A DNA stretch of 42,591 nt from Crocinitomicaceae bacterium (GTDB lineage Bacteria; Bacteroidota; Bacteroidia; Flavobacteriales_D; Crocinitomicaceae). The first letter of the stretch is position 1. Every line of letters starts with the position of its first letter. The notes below the pieces were generated by a model. That model saw only the letters and a list, made by a program, of their open reading frames with translations. It ran no database searches and had not been told where the DNA came from. Location of the stretch: NCBI GenBank assembly GCA_023262855.1, contig JALQYQ010000073.1:1-42591 (forward strand). Direction: 5' to 3'. A program made the position numbers and the translations under genes. Shown here piece by piece: positions 1 to 9,490 of this stretch.

Positions 1-571
1 AATCTTTTCCATTATAATCACTGTAATAAATGTCGTATTTATTTTTTCCTTTTTCGAAATCCGATGCATAATACAATCGTTTGGTCGCTTCGTCATAGAA
101 TGGATGTGTCACATTATAAGAATCACTATTTAAAGGAAAAACGAGAGGATCTGACCATTTGCCATTCTGAACAACGGAATAAAAAATGCCTAATTTATTT
201 TCTTTTGAATTGCTATTGTTAGAGAAAAATAACAAGCCGTCTTTATTGGAATGACTAATTGGCGAATCATATAAACTTGAATTTACGGATGCTGGAACTT
301 GATAGGAACTTGCATCAACAGTTAATTCAATCGTTTCGCATCCATTTATTCGATACAAATCTGAATAGGGTACTCCCAAACGCAAATCCATTTTGGAGGA
401 TTCAGGTTCTGCATTTTTTGCTGAGACAACAACCAATTCATCATTAAACGGCCGAACACCATAATCATCGTATGAGGTATTAAAGCAAACAGTATCTATT
501 ACAAGTTTTTGAGCGAGCCCAATCTCATAAAGGACAAAAGAAAAACTAATAAATAGAAGACTTTTAATCAT
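1..571 (-). CDS. OmpA/PD40-type outer-membrane-associated protein, N-terminal part (partial)
   Basis: The minus-strand frame is open from an ATG at 571 to the left edge, so only about 190 N-terminal residues are visible. They begin with a short hydrophobic signal peptide (MIKSLLFISFSFVLYEIGLAQ). The later part reads FYDEATKRLYYASDFEKGK and then YDIYYSD, which is the pattern of PD40/WD40-like beta-propeller repeats at the front of Bacteroidota OmpA-family proteins. It starts 16 bases after the PorP/SprF stop. The order adhesin, PorP/SprF, PD40-OmpA is a common type IX secretion arrangement, in which the OmpA-like protein probably attaches the membrane complex to peptidoglycan. The OmpA domain itself lies outside the window, so the full family call is inference from the repeat and the context. 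Confidence 0.75.
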   Translation of the reverse strand, partial: MIKSLLFISFSFVLYEIGLAQKLVIDTVCFNTSYDDYGVRPFNDELVVVSAKNAEPESSKMDLRLGVPYSDLYRINGCETIELTVDASSYQVPASVNSSLYDSPISHSNKDGLLFFSNNSNSKENKLGIFYSVVQNGKWSDPLVFPLNSDSYNVTHPFYDEATKRLYYASDFEKGKNKYDIYYSDYNGKD

Positions 572-587
572 TGTTCAATTGGCTGTT

Positions 588-1517
588 TTAATTAAAGAAT
601 CTCGGACTATCTGCACTTTTAGCTTCTTTTCCAAATTTCAATCGCAAACCTATTTCATGTGATTGAGTAGAAACAGTGTTTAATCGACTTAATGGATACG
701 AATATGCATAACCAAGGTATAATTTATCCTTAATGTTTATTCCAATAATGGCTCCTACTCCACCTTTTAAATGATAGGTAGCGCCAAAATCCAATAAATT
801 GTTGAGTGTAAAAAGAGCATTAAAATCTAAACTAAGTGGACCGCCATTTCCAAACATTGTCATAACACTTGGACGAAATTCCACCTTATTTGATAATTTG
901 AAATCACCGCCAGTATATGCAATGTATCCGCTTTTCTTATCGACATACATGCTCATGTCCATGCGATTAAATCGCATAGCCGCTACACGAGGTTTTGAAA
1001 ATCCCACATAAAATTTCTTAGAATATAGAAGTAATCCAAAACCAGCGTTATAGGACAATCCTGTCGTCAAATTTTCTAACATGTCCGGATCACCAGCTGT
1101 TGTTGTTGCCAACTCAGAAGTAATCACATTGTAGTTGATAGCCGACATTTTTAAACCAACAGACAATTTCAATTTACTTGTTAATTTTAAATGATAAGCA
1201 CCCACTATACTAGCATTGATAGAATGTACCGGACCGTTTTCATCTGCAACGACTGTCCCTCCTAGTCCAAAATTATCAAACAGTTTATAGTTTCCAGAGA
1301 TTGTTGCGGTTTGAGGCGCACCTGGCATACCAACCCAATACTGTGAACCCAACACTGAAACATCATTGTATGAATTCGCACCTGCTTGTGCTGGGTTTAA
1401 AGTCAACGCGTTGAAACGATATTGACGATAACTTGGATCTGTTTGCGCAAATAAACCATTTCCTAAAAGCAATGATAAAGCACAAATTGAATAGATTGTT
1501 CTGAAATTATTTTTCAT
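588..1517 (-). CDS. PorP/SprF family type IX secretion system membrane protein
   Basis: The 309-residue protein has an N-terminal signal peptide (about residues 1-25, ending LLLGNGLFAQ). The family hallmark follows directly: QYRFNALTLNPAQAG, then alternating hydrophobic strands typical of an outer-membrane beta barrel. Members of this family serve as partners for T9SS cargo. SprF-like proteins are known to be needed for secretion or attachment of proteins with type B (CHU_C-like) C-terminal domains. The gene starts 20 bases after the stop of the giant HYR protein, which carries such a domain, so it is very likely the dedicated partner of that cargo. Length is normal for the family (about 300 residues). 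It is translated with the upstream genes as one minus-strand operon. Confidence 0.93.
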   Translation of the reverse strand: MKNNFRTIYSICALSLLLGNGLFAQTDPSYRQYRFNALTLNPAQAGANSYNDVSVLGSQYWVGMPGAPQTATISGNYKLFDNFGLGGTVVADENGPVHSINASIVGAYHLKLTSKLKLSVGLKMSAINYNVITSELATTTAGDPDMLENLTTGLSYNAGFGLLLYSKKFYVGFSKPRVAAMRFNRMDMSMYVDKKSGYIAYTGGDFKLSNKVEFRPSVMTMFGNGGPLSLDFNALFTLNNLLDFGATYHLKGGVGAIIGINIKDKLYLGYAYSYPLSRLNTVSTQSHEIGLRLKFGKEAKSADSPRFFN

Positions 1518-1537
1518 CTTTTAAAGCTTTTAGTTAA

Positions 1538-4500
1538 TTATTGTTTAACACGGTTGATATAAACAAACCCCTTACGTATATCACCGTTGTTTAATGTCAA
1601 CACATAATAATAAGTACCATCCGGTAAGGCCTGACTGTTATCGGACCTAGTTCCGTCCCAATCATTTTCATACTTCTCACTCACATAAACCGAATTGCCG
1701 TAGCGATTGAAAACATCAAGGCGTCTTTCCGTAAATGCTTCGATATTACCAATCACAAATAAATCGTTGATGTTATTCCCATTTGGAGTAAATGCTTCCG
1801 GAATTATTGGATTAACAGGATCTGGTGTTCCATCACATGAATCATCAATACCATCGAAATCAGAATCAATTCCATTCGATTGAACTGTAATGGTGACAGT
1901 TGAAATCGTTGTGTTTCCATTGTTATCAGTAACAGTAACCGTAATAGTATTTACTCCAATGTCAGCACAATTAAAAGCAGATTGACTTAATGTTGTTGAA
2001 GCAATTCCGCAATTATCAGTTGTACCATTATCAATATCGCTAAACGTGAAAGTTGCCTCACCTTGATTGTTCAATGTTAGGATTAAATCTTGCAATACAA
2101 CTGTCGGATCAATGTCGTCACTAACCGTCACTGTTTGTGTTGCAGTTGAAACATTTCCTGCCGCATCTGTCGCTGTATAAGTTACAATAGTTGATCCTAC
2201 TGGGAAATCAATCGGAGCATCATTCGTAATTGAACTGACTGTACAATTGTCTGTCGCAATCGGAGTTCCAAGAATTAAACCTGTTGCCACACAGTTATTA
2301 GTTGTACTAACGTTCATTGAAGCAGGAGCAATAATAGATGGTGGAGTGTTATCTACCACTGTAACAGTTTGAGTAGCACTTACTGAGTTTCCATTCGCAT
2401 CTGTTGCAATCCATGTTACTGTGGTTAAGCCTAACGGATAAACAGTTGGTGCATTATTGGTTAATGTTGCAATACCACAATTGTCAGTTGCAGTTGGCGC
2501 CCCCAAATCTACATTAAATGCTGAACAACTATTATTTGCATTAACCACAATATTTGGTTGAACAACTAATGTTGGATTGATTACATCAGCAATCGTCACT
2601 TTTTGAATGGCTGTTGAAGTATTACCATGAATATCTGTTACTGTCCAAGTTACAAATGTGATTCCAACCGGGAAAGCAAAAGGTGCATTATTTGTTACAG
2701 TTGCCACAGCACAATTATCAGATGTAACCGGGTTTCCTAAATTCAATCCAGTTGCTGTACATGCTGTATTCGTGGTTGCACTAATGTCCGCAGGCGGCGT
2801 AATCAATGGATTAATATTGTCTTCGACGGTCACAAGTTGATTCGCAGTTGCAGTATTACCGCTAGCATCAGTTGCAGTCCAAACAACTGTTGTTGTTCCA
2901 ACTGGAAAGGTTGCTGGGGCATTGTTCGTAACGTTAGCTATTGTACAATTGTCAAAAGCCGTTGCATTACCCAATGAAAGTCCAGTTGCTATACAGCCAC
3001 TTGTTGAACTTACTGTAATATTCGCAGGTGCAACGATAATCGGATCTTCAACATCTGTGATAACAACATTTTGTGTAGCCGTAGCAATATTACCGCTTCC
3101 ATCTGTAACAGTCCAAGTAACAACCGTTGTTCCAACATTAAATGCAGTTGGAGCATTATTTGTCACAGAAACAATAGAACAATTGTCTGAAGTTACTGGA
3201 GTTCCAAGATTCACATTCAAAGCCATACAACTATTATTTGTTGTCGCATTTACAGTTGAAGGTGCAATAATTGTAGGATTTTGAGTATCAACAACAATTA
3301 CATTTTGAGTTGCAGTAGCCGTGTTGCCATTTACGTCGCTAACGGTCCAAGTAACAGTTGTTGTTCCTAATGGGTATGTTGCTGGCGCATTATTTGTCAC
3401 ACTTAAAACTGAACAGTTGTCGGCAGTTATTGGTGTACCTAATGTAACTCCTGTCACAGCACAACTTGCATTTGCATTCACTGTTACAGTTGAAGGTGCT
3501 ACAATTGTTGGATTCACTAAATCAAAAACCGTTACTAATTGATTGGCAGTTGCAGTATTTCCATTACCGTCAGTAACTGTCCAAACTACTGTAGTTGTTC
3601 CAACAGGGAATGCTGCTGGAGCATTGTTTGAAATATTCGCCACTGTACAATTATCTGAAGTATAAGCAGAACCTAAACTAAATGATGAATTCAAGATACT
3701 GCATGAATTTGATGCAAACAATGTTACATTACTTGGCGCAACAACAATTGGAAGAGCTTGATCAACCACGGTAATTGTTTGAGTAGCTGTAGCTGTATTT
3801 CCACTATTATCAGAAACTGTCCATGTCACAGTTGTTGTACCTAGTGGATAAACAGCCGGTCCATTATTTGTAACAGATGCAACACCACAATTATCGGTAG
3901 TTATAGGATTACCTATATTCACATTATATGCTACGCAACTCGCATTTGCCTGAACGGTAATGTTTGCAGGAGCTGAAATTGTTGGTACTTGCGCATCCAA
4001 AACAGTTACAGTTTGTGTAGCCGTTGCACTATTTCCAGCTGCATCCGTTGCTGTCCAAATAACAGTTGTTGTTCCGAGCGGGAAAATTGCAGGAGCATTG
4101 TTTGAAGTGGTCACCGAAGAACAATTGTCAGAAGTCGTAGGAGAACCCAGCACTACTCCACTTGCATTACAAGCGGCATTTGCATTAACTGTAACAGCTG
4201 CTGGAGCAGAAATCGTTGGTGCGATATTATCCAAAACAATTACTGTTTGATTAGCAGTTGAAGTATTCCCTGCCGCATCTGTGAATGTCCAGACAATTGT
4301 GTATGTTCCTTGAGCTGAATAGGTCAATGGACTTGAAGTTGTTCCAGTAATTGAACCCGAACAATTATCAGTTGTTGTTGGCGCAGTTACGATGACTGAA
4401 CAAGCGCCAGTTAATGTAGCCAATGTTGGAACTACAGGTGCAACATTATCCGATACTGTTATAGTGAAACTGCATGTTGACACATTCGAAGATGCATCTG

Positions 4501-7500
4501 TTGCTGTATATGTAACGGTCGTAACACCTATTGGGAATGTTTCACCAGAAGTGTGAGTAGCTGTAACAACTACTCCTGGACAATTATCAGAAATTGCAGG
4601 AGCTACCCAATTGGCGATTGCTCCGCATGAGTTAGAAGAACTATTTAACACAATGTTCGACGGACAATTTGTAATAACAGGTAATTGATTGTCTGTAATT
4701 GTAATCGTAAAGGAATTTGATATTGTATTTCCTGAGTTATCCGTTACAGTATATGTTTGTGTGGTTACTCCAACTGGAAAAATATCACCGCTTGTTAATC
4801 CGCTTGCATCTGTCTGAGTAATTGCAACTCCACAGTTATCATCAATTAGCGGAATATCATAAGTCACAACTCTACCACATAAACCGGCAACTGCTGTTTC
4901 AGTAATATTCGTAGGGAACGAAACAAATACTGGATTATTATTATCTATAATTGTTAAGGTTGAAGCGCATGTTGAAGCATTTCCATTTACATCAAGTACT
5001 GTAAGCGTTAAGTTATTTACACCTAAATCAACACATGAAAAATCAGTTTCAGATAATGTCAAACTTGCGATTCCACAATTATCGAATGAACCGTTGTTCA
5101 CTTGAGATGGTGTTATTGAAAGCAAACCATTAATATCCAACGATAAGTTCAAGTTTTGACAAATAGCCGTTGGCGCAATGATGTCTTGAACCGTAATAAT
5201 CGATGGACAAGTTGAAACATTTCCGCTATTATCAGTAACTGTCATTGTGATTGGATTTATTCCAACATTTGAACAAGTAAAAGCAGTTTGAGATAACACT
5301 GTTGAAGCAATTCCACAGTTATCATTTGATGCATTGTTAACTTGAGCTGCTGATACAGAAGCACTTCCAGTAGCATCTAATTGAATTGTTACATTTTGAC
5401 AAATTGCATTCGGATTTTCAATGTCTTGAACTGTTACAGTTTGCGTTGATGACGATGTATTATCACTTCCATCAGTCACCGTCCAAGTGACTGTTGTTAC
5501 CCCTAATGGATAAACCAATGGACCATCGTTTATTACCGAAGCAACTGAACAATTGTCATTCGTAGTTGGTAAACCAAGATTAACTCCAGATGCTGAACAA
5601 ACTCCTGGATCAGCTGAAACAACCACATTCGATGGTGCCGTAATTGTAGGATTTTGATTGTCAGAAACTGTTACCGTTTGAGTTGACGTAGCTGTATTAC
5701 CACTTCCGTCAGTTACTGTCCAAGTTACTGTTGTTGTTCCCAATGGATAAGAAGTTGGTCCATCATTATTTGTTGAAGCAACTGAACAGTTATCAGCTGT
5801 AATAGGCGTTCCTAATGCAACTCCCGAAGCCGTACACAAACCTGCATCAGCAAATACTGAAACATTTGATGGTGCTACAATTGTTGGATTTTGATTATCC
5901 AATACAGTTATTGTTTGCGTTGCAGTTGCTGTATTACTGCTTCCATCAGTTACTGTCCATGTCACTGTAGTACTTCCTAGTGGGTATGATGTTAGTCCAT
6001 CATTTACTGTTGAAGCAACAGAACAATTATCAGCGGTTACTGGCGTACCAAGTACAACTCCAGTTGCCGTGCATAATCCTGCATCCGCATTGACAGTTAC
6101 GTTTGAAGGCGCCGTTATTGTTGGATTCTGATTATCAGTAACTGTTATCACTTGAGTTGCAGTTGCAATATTTCCGCTTCCATCTGTCACTGTCCATGTA
6201 ACAGTAGTATTTCCTAATGGATACGTAGCTGGACCATCATTTACCGTTGAAGCTACTGAACAATTATCTGAAGTTGATGGCGATCCAAGTGCCACTCCAG
6301 ATGCTGTACAAATACCTGGATCCGCAACTACTGTTAGCGCAGAAGGAGCGGTTATTGATGGATTTTGATTATCCGTCACAGTAACTATTTGTGTAGCAGT
6401 TGTTGTATTACCACTTCCGTCAGTTACAGTCCAAGTTACTGTCGTATTTCCTAGTGGAAAAACTACAAGAGCATTGTTTGTTACAGAAGCGACTGAACAA
6501 TTATCTGCCGTGGTTGGAGATCCTAAAGCAACTCCAGACGCAGTGCAAATTCCAGCATCAGCAACAACACTCACTGCTGAAGGTGCCGTAATTGTTGGAG
6601 CAATTAAATCTTGAATTGTTACCAAAACATTGTCCGATGCTGTACAACCATTAACAGTGGAAGAAAGTGTAAACGTTGTAGTTGAAGGAACAGTAAAACT
6701 TGGAGTTAGAGACGTTGAAGTAAATCCACTCGGACTAGATGTCCATGACGAAGCAGGAGTTGCATTACCTGTAATCACAATATTATCAATGTACCAATAA
6801 TCTATGTTCCAAATATCTCCATTGAATCGATAACGCAAATAAAACGATTGATTATCCATTGCACTTAAATTCACACCTGTTACAGCCGTTGCTGCAACAT
6901 TGTTCGTAGGATTAAGTGTCCAAACTGGTGTCCAAGTAATATTATCTAAAGAGACTTCAGCACTTAAAGCAAACGTTCCAACAAACCAATCAACATTGTG
7001 ATTGAATGCTAATGTCAAACCAGTAACTCCTGTTGCATTAATTGCTTGAGAAAAGATACTTGCGTCTAACAATGTTCCAGCAGAACCAGTCAAATATTGG
7101 AACATTGCCTCCGGAGCTGTACCACCAGCATTCGCCGATGTATTCACTAACCAGCGAGTCGCATCATTCGTAGTCCAGTTAATGGTTCCACCAAAGTTCT
7201 CTGAAAAAACAGTTGTCGACATTGGAGCTACCGTTCCAGAAAGATTCACATTTCCTGGACAAAGTGTTTGATCTACACCAGCATTTACAACTGGATTTGG
7301 ATTAACAGTTATTGTAATTGACGCACAATTATTACTCCATTGCCCAGCATTAAAGTTTCGTGCGTAATATGTTGTCGTAGTAGTAGGTGATACGCTTAAT
7401 GTATTACCTGTCCCAATTTGTCCAGTTGTTGAACATCCGCCGGTAAACCAATAAACAGTACCAACCGCACCATTAGCTGTAAGTGTAGTACTTTGACCAT

Positions 7501-8689
7501 TGCAAATTGTTGACGAACTAGCTGTTATCGAACTTAAATCAGCCGGTGGTGGCGTAACACATGACAAAGCCAAGCTAAAGGCACTATTGGAACTATAACC
7601 ATGAACAAGGATATAATAATTAACTCCAACAACAGAGGTCCATGTGTAAGATGCAGAAGTAGAAGCACAAGCGGGGCCAAAATCATCAATACCACCAATA
7701 CACGTTAAAGCAGAACAGTTTGCTCCAGAGAATATTCCGATTTTACTATCCCAAGCTGTTCCACAAAGTGAAGCAGTCATTACTTGTCCATTTCCAGGCA
7801 CAACATACCAAACACCCGGCATAGTTTGAGTTGTTGTACATGTACCATTTTCGCCAGTTCCACTATTCGTTGCGTTTATTGTTGTACCAGCAAGGGTTGC
7901 ACCACATGAAATAGCAGTTGCGTTACAAACAAGATCATTTGCTGGTGCCGGCGGTGGAGCACATGATGTATTAACACCTATTTGCGCGGTACCAGAACTT
8001 CCACTTCCAAGAGTACCAGTTGCAATTGTTGTTCCACCTAATACAGCCGAAAATGTTGCTCCATTCCAACCGTCACCATATGAATCAAACATATTTAATG
8101 TATAACACCCAGTTGGTAAACATAAACTTTGATTTGCAGGTGCTCCACCAGACGCAACTGTTGTACCACCACTATTTACCAATGTCCATGAAACCTCTGT
8201 TGGCCAAGAACCCGCTGTAACGGAAAAAGAAACACTATTACTTGCACAAGGGCTTGGACATGAAAGACGCGCATAACTCAATCTTGTAGCAGATGTCAGT
8301 GCAGCACATGACCAATTTGTCATTAAAATAGAATAAGTACCATTTGCTGGACAAGTCCATGTTATTGTGGATTGAACACCACAATTATCATCTGAACTTG
8401 CTAAGAGTGTCCCACCAGTTCCAGTTGAGTACAACCTAAGATAAGTATCTGCCGTTGAATTACCACAAGTTTGAAAATTATAAATACATCCAGCCGTAGC
8501 AACAAAATTAAAGGCTCTTCTCCCTGAATTGTAGGAAGCTGATAATTGAGCTACTGCTGTTGGTGTTATAGTAACGTTAGTTGTTGCCGCACCACAGTAT
8601 TGACCATAACTAAAATTAGATACAATTGATAACGATAAAATACAAAAGAATATTAAACTCTTAATTTTGAGCAATGACTTCATTTCCAT
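1538..8689 (-). CDS. Giant secreted HYR-repeat protein with type B T9SS sorting domain
   Basis: The 2383-residue protein starts with a signal peptide (residues 1-30, ending NFSYGQ). Next come a Cys-rich region (31-145), a segment with DSYGDGWNGA (near 202), a PPC-like domain (about 248-378), an Ig-like segment (about 385-463) and a jelly-roll/MAM-like region (about 490-642). Twenty tandem HYR-like modules of 73-84 residues fill 694-2270, most with the shape D..NP.I.AP...C...DNC....PxGxTTVTWTVTD.SGN.A.ATQ.VTV. A Ca-binding-type segment DSDFDGIDDSCDG (about 2275) precedes the C-terminal domain (2297-2383: PEAFTPNGNN, VFNRYGN, DGTYYY), which is the type B T9SS sorting signal. It is probably exported to the surface and used in adhesion or as a structural filament. 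Two cysteines per module suggest disulfide stabilisation. PorP/SprF follows 20 bases downstream. Confidence 0.93.
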   Translation of the reverse strand: MEMKSLLKIKSLIFFCILSLSIVSNFSYGQYCGAATTNVTITPTAVAQLSASYNSGRRAFNFVATAGCIYNFQTCGNSTADTYLRLYSTGTGGTLLASSDDNCGVQSTITWTCPANGTYSILMTNWSCAALTSATRLSYARLSCPSPCASNSVSFSVTAGSWPTEVSWTLVNSGGTTVASGGAPANQSLCLPTGCYTLNMFDSYGDGWNGATFSAVLGGTTIATGTLGSGSSGTAQIGVNTSCAPPPAPANDLVCNATAISCGATLAGTTINATNSGTGENGTCTTTQTMPGVWYVVPGNGQVMTASLCGTAWDSKIGIFSGANCSALTCIGGIDDFGPACASTSASYTWTSVVGVNYYILVHGYSSNSAFSLALSCVTPPPADLSSITASSSTICNGQSTTLTANGAVGTVYWFTGGCSTTGQIGTGNTLSVSPTTTTTYYARNFNAGQWSNNCASITITVNPNPVVNAGVDQTLCPGNVNLSGTVAPMSTTVFSENFGGTINWTTNDATRWLVNTSANAGGTAPEAMFQYLTGSAGTLLDASIFSQAINATGVTGLTLAFNHNVDWFVGTFALSAEVSLDNITWTPVWTLNPTNNVAATAVTGVNLSAMDNQSFYLRYRFNGDIWNIDYWYIDNIVITGNATPASSWTSSPSGFTSTSLTPSFTVPSTTTFTLSSTVNGCTASDNVLVTIQDLIAPTITAPSAVSVVADAGICTASGVALGSPTTADNCSVASVTNNALVVFPLGNTTVTWTVTDGSGNTTTATQIVTVTDNQNPSITAPSALTVVADPGICTASGVALGSPSTSDNCSVASTVNDGPATYPLGNTTVTWTVTDGSGNIATATQVITVTDNQNPTITAPSNVTVNADAGLCTATGVVLGTPVTADNCSVASTVNDGLTSYPLGSTTVTWTVTDGSSNTATATQTITVLDNQNPTIVAPSNVSVFADAGLCTASGVALGTPITADNCSVASTNNDGPTSYPLGTTTVTWTVTDGSGNTATSTQTVTVSDNQNPTITAPSNVVVSADPGVCSASGVNLGLPTTNDNCSVASVINDGPLVYPLGVTTVTWTVTDGSDNTSSSTQTVTVQDIENPNAICQNVTIQLDATGSASVSAAQVNNASNDNCGIASTVLSQTAFTCSNVGINPITMTVTDNSGNVSTCPSIITVQDIIAPTAICQNLNLSLDINGLLSITPSQVNNGSFDNCGIASLTLSETDFSCVDLGVNNLTLTVLDVNGNASTCASTLTIIDNNNPVFVSFPTNITETAVAGLCGRVVTYDIPLIDDNCGVAITQTDASGLTSGDIFPVGVTTQTYTVTDNSGNTISNSFTITITDNQLPVITNCPSNIVLNSSSNSCGAIANWVAPAISDNCPGVVVTATHTSGETFPIGVTTVTYTATDASSNVSTCSFTITVSDNVAPVVPTLATLTGACSVIVTAPTTTDNCSGSITGTTSSPLTYSAQGTYTIVWTFTDAAGNTSTANQTVIVLDNIAPTISAPAAVTVNANAACNASGVVLGSPTTSDNCSSVTTSNNAPAIFPLGTTTVIWTATDAAGNSATATQTVTVLDAQVPTISAPANITVQANASCVAYNVNIGNPITTDNCGVASVTNNGPAVYPLGTTTVTWTVSDNSGNTATATQTITVVDQALPIVVAPSNVTLFASNSCSILNSSFSLGSAYTSDNCTVANISNNAPAAFPVGTTTVVWTVTDGNGNTATANQLVTVFDLVNPTIVAPSTVTVNANASCAVTGVTLGTPITADNCSVLSVTNNAPATYPLGTTTVTWTVSDVNGNTATATQNVIVVDTQNPTIIAPSTVNATTNNSCMALNVNLGTPVTSDNCSIVSVTNNAPTAFNVGTTVVTWTVTDGSGNIATATQNVVITDVEDPIIVAPANITVSSTSGCIATGLSLGNATAFDNCTIANVTNNAPATFPVGTTTVVWTATDASGNTATANQLVTVEDNINPLITPPADISATTNTACTATGLNLGNPVTSDNCAVATVTNNAPFAFPVGITFVTWTVTDIHGNTSTAIQKVTIADVINPTLVVQPNIVVNANNSCSAFNVDLGAPTATDNCGIATLTNNAPTVYPLGLTTVTWIATDANGNSVSATQTVTVVDNTPPSIIAPASMNVSTTNNCVATGLILGTPIATDNCTVSSITNDAPIDFPVGSTIVTYTATDAAGNVSTATQTVTVSDDIDPTVVLQDLILTLNNQGEATFTFSDIDNGTTDNCGIASTTLSQSAFNCADIGVNTITVTVTDNNGNTTISTVTITVQSNGIDSDFDGIDDSCDGTPDPVNPIIPEAFTPNGNNINDLFVIGNIEAFTERRLDVFNRYGNSVYVSEKYENDWDGTRSDNSQALPDGTYYYVLTLNNGDIRKGFVYINRVKQ
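1880..6610 (-). repeat. Array of 20 tandem HYR-like modules inside the giant protein
   Basis: The array is 4731 bases (1577 residues). Modules 1-5 (5426-6610) are each exactly 79 residues and share an AD(A/P)G.C motif. Modules 6-7 (4946-5425) and 20 (1880-2119) are a different 80-residue type with LxxxG and VNN/IDN..DNCGIAS. Modules 8-10 (4232-4945) are the most divergent, at 84, 81 and 73 residues. Modules 11-19 (2120-4231) are about 78 residues and have N..C in place of ADxGxC. The order suggests at least two separate local expansions. The repeats are coding and are not CRISPR or intergenic repeats. Confidence 0.9.
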
Positions 8690-8693
8690 AATT

Positions 8694-9152
8694 TCAATGT
8701 TTAGTTGATTCTAATTGAAGATATTGTTGCAGCTGACCAATCAAATCAACTGATTCTTTTTGGTGATTAGTAATCCAATTCAAAAGAGCATTCTTTTCAA
8801 AATCATGACAGTTAGGAAAAGGATAAGTTGGAAATAAATTACGGATGTTTTCAGAGACTAATTGATGTTCCGTTTTACTAATATTTGCTGTTAAACTAGA
8901 GGAAAGACTAATGATTTTACTTGCGATTTCAAATACTTCGTCACTGTAAGAATTCTTAATATCCGATTCCTTTATTTTATTATTTGATGAAATAACATTA
9001 CTATTTTCCACTGGATATTTTTCCTCACTTTTCTGCGAATAACTCGTAATTACTGGAAAAAGAATCAGAAGAAACAGAATGACTTTGCTTGAATGTTCTG
9101 ACTTAAGAACATGAGTATATTTCACGAAATGAAATACATTTTTTTCTTTCAT
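8694..9152 (-). CDS. Small secreted or membrane-anchored protein of unknown function heading the T9SS operon
   Basis: I do not recognise a family. I chose the ATG at 9152 (MKEKNVFHF, 152 residues). An in-frame ATG at 9212 would add 20 residues without hydrophobic or family character. Residues about 23-40 (VILFLLILFPVITSYSQ) form a hydrophobic segment ending in a plausible signal peptidase site, preceded by a long polar N-terminus. The rest is polar and probably helical, with a single Cys in FPNCHDFEKN. The stop lies four bases before the start of the giant HYR gene, so the two are almost certainly co-transcribed and possibly translationally coupled. It could be a chaperone, a regulator or a small surface protein for the adhesin, but nothing in the sequence decides this. 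Confidence 0.6.
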   Translation of the reverse strand: MKEKNVFHFVKYTHVLKSEHSSKVILFLLILFPVITSYSQKSEEKYPVENSNVISSNNKIKESDIKNSYSDEVFEIASKIISLSSSLTANISKTEHQLVSENIRNLFPTYPFPNCHDFEKNALLNWITNHQKESVDLIGQLQQYLQLESTKH

Positions 9153-9490
9153 AGTAGTTTTTTTAGTTTTATAGTTTTCTTGTCGAAACAAGCAGCGGAC
9201 GGGGTTAATCATTTTCGTGCCAATTGCAATTAAAAAAACTTAACCTCTTCATAATGATTACTTTAGAATGAAAATAAGTTCAGATAAACAAGCACTTCTT
9301 TTCCAATTTCGAGAAAAACCTTCCCAAAAAATTTAACACCTTAGTAATAAAGGTTTTATTCATCTAGTTTGATATCGAACCATGCCGTTTCATCATTTCA
9401 GAGAAGGATGAACATTTATGTAACCTTTGTTATAAAACTTCTATCAGAAACACTTACCTTTGCGCCCAAATTAAAATTGACAAATAAGAA
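9153..9490. other. 338-base intergenic region between the divergent T9SS and polyamine operons
   Basis: The region is AT-rich and holds no convincing gene. A TAnnTTTG box for the rightward speHE gene lies at 9455-9462. I found no exact match to the same box for the leftward operon. A weak inverted repeat (ACCTTA/TAAAGGT) lies near 9339-9355. Confidence 0.6.
9426..9462 (+). promoter_or_regulatory. Probable Bacteroidota promoter of the speHE fusion gene
   Basis: TACCTTTG at 9455-9462 matches the Bacteroidota -7 consensus TAnnTTTG. A TTTG lies at 9426-9429, but the 25-base spacer is longer than the usual 17-23. Transcription would start near 9468 and leave a leader of about 20 bases. Confidence 0.5.

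Noticed and set aside
259..447. 62-codon plus-strand frame near the left edge
   Set aside because: It is antisense to the PD40/OmpA-type gene, which has a signal peptide, repeats and operon context.
2658..4250. Several plus-strand open frames of 60-120 codons opposite the HYR array
   Set aside because: They are antisense shadows of repeated Val/Thr-rich modules, show the same repetitive makeup, and have no start signals of their own. The minus-strand gene explains the region.
1880..6610. Regular repeats as a possible CRISPR or satellite array
   Set aside because: The period is about 237 bases, the repeats are in frame and carry HYR protein motifs, so they are coding.
8694..9212. Longer start at 9212 for the small secreted protein
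   Set aside because: The 20 extra residues are polar with no signal-peptide character, and the ATG at 9152 follows an AT-rich leader typical of the region.
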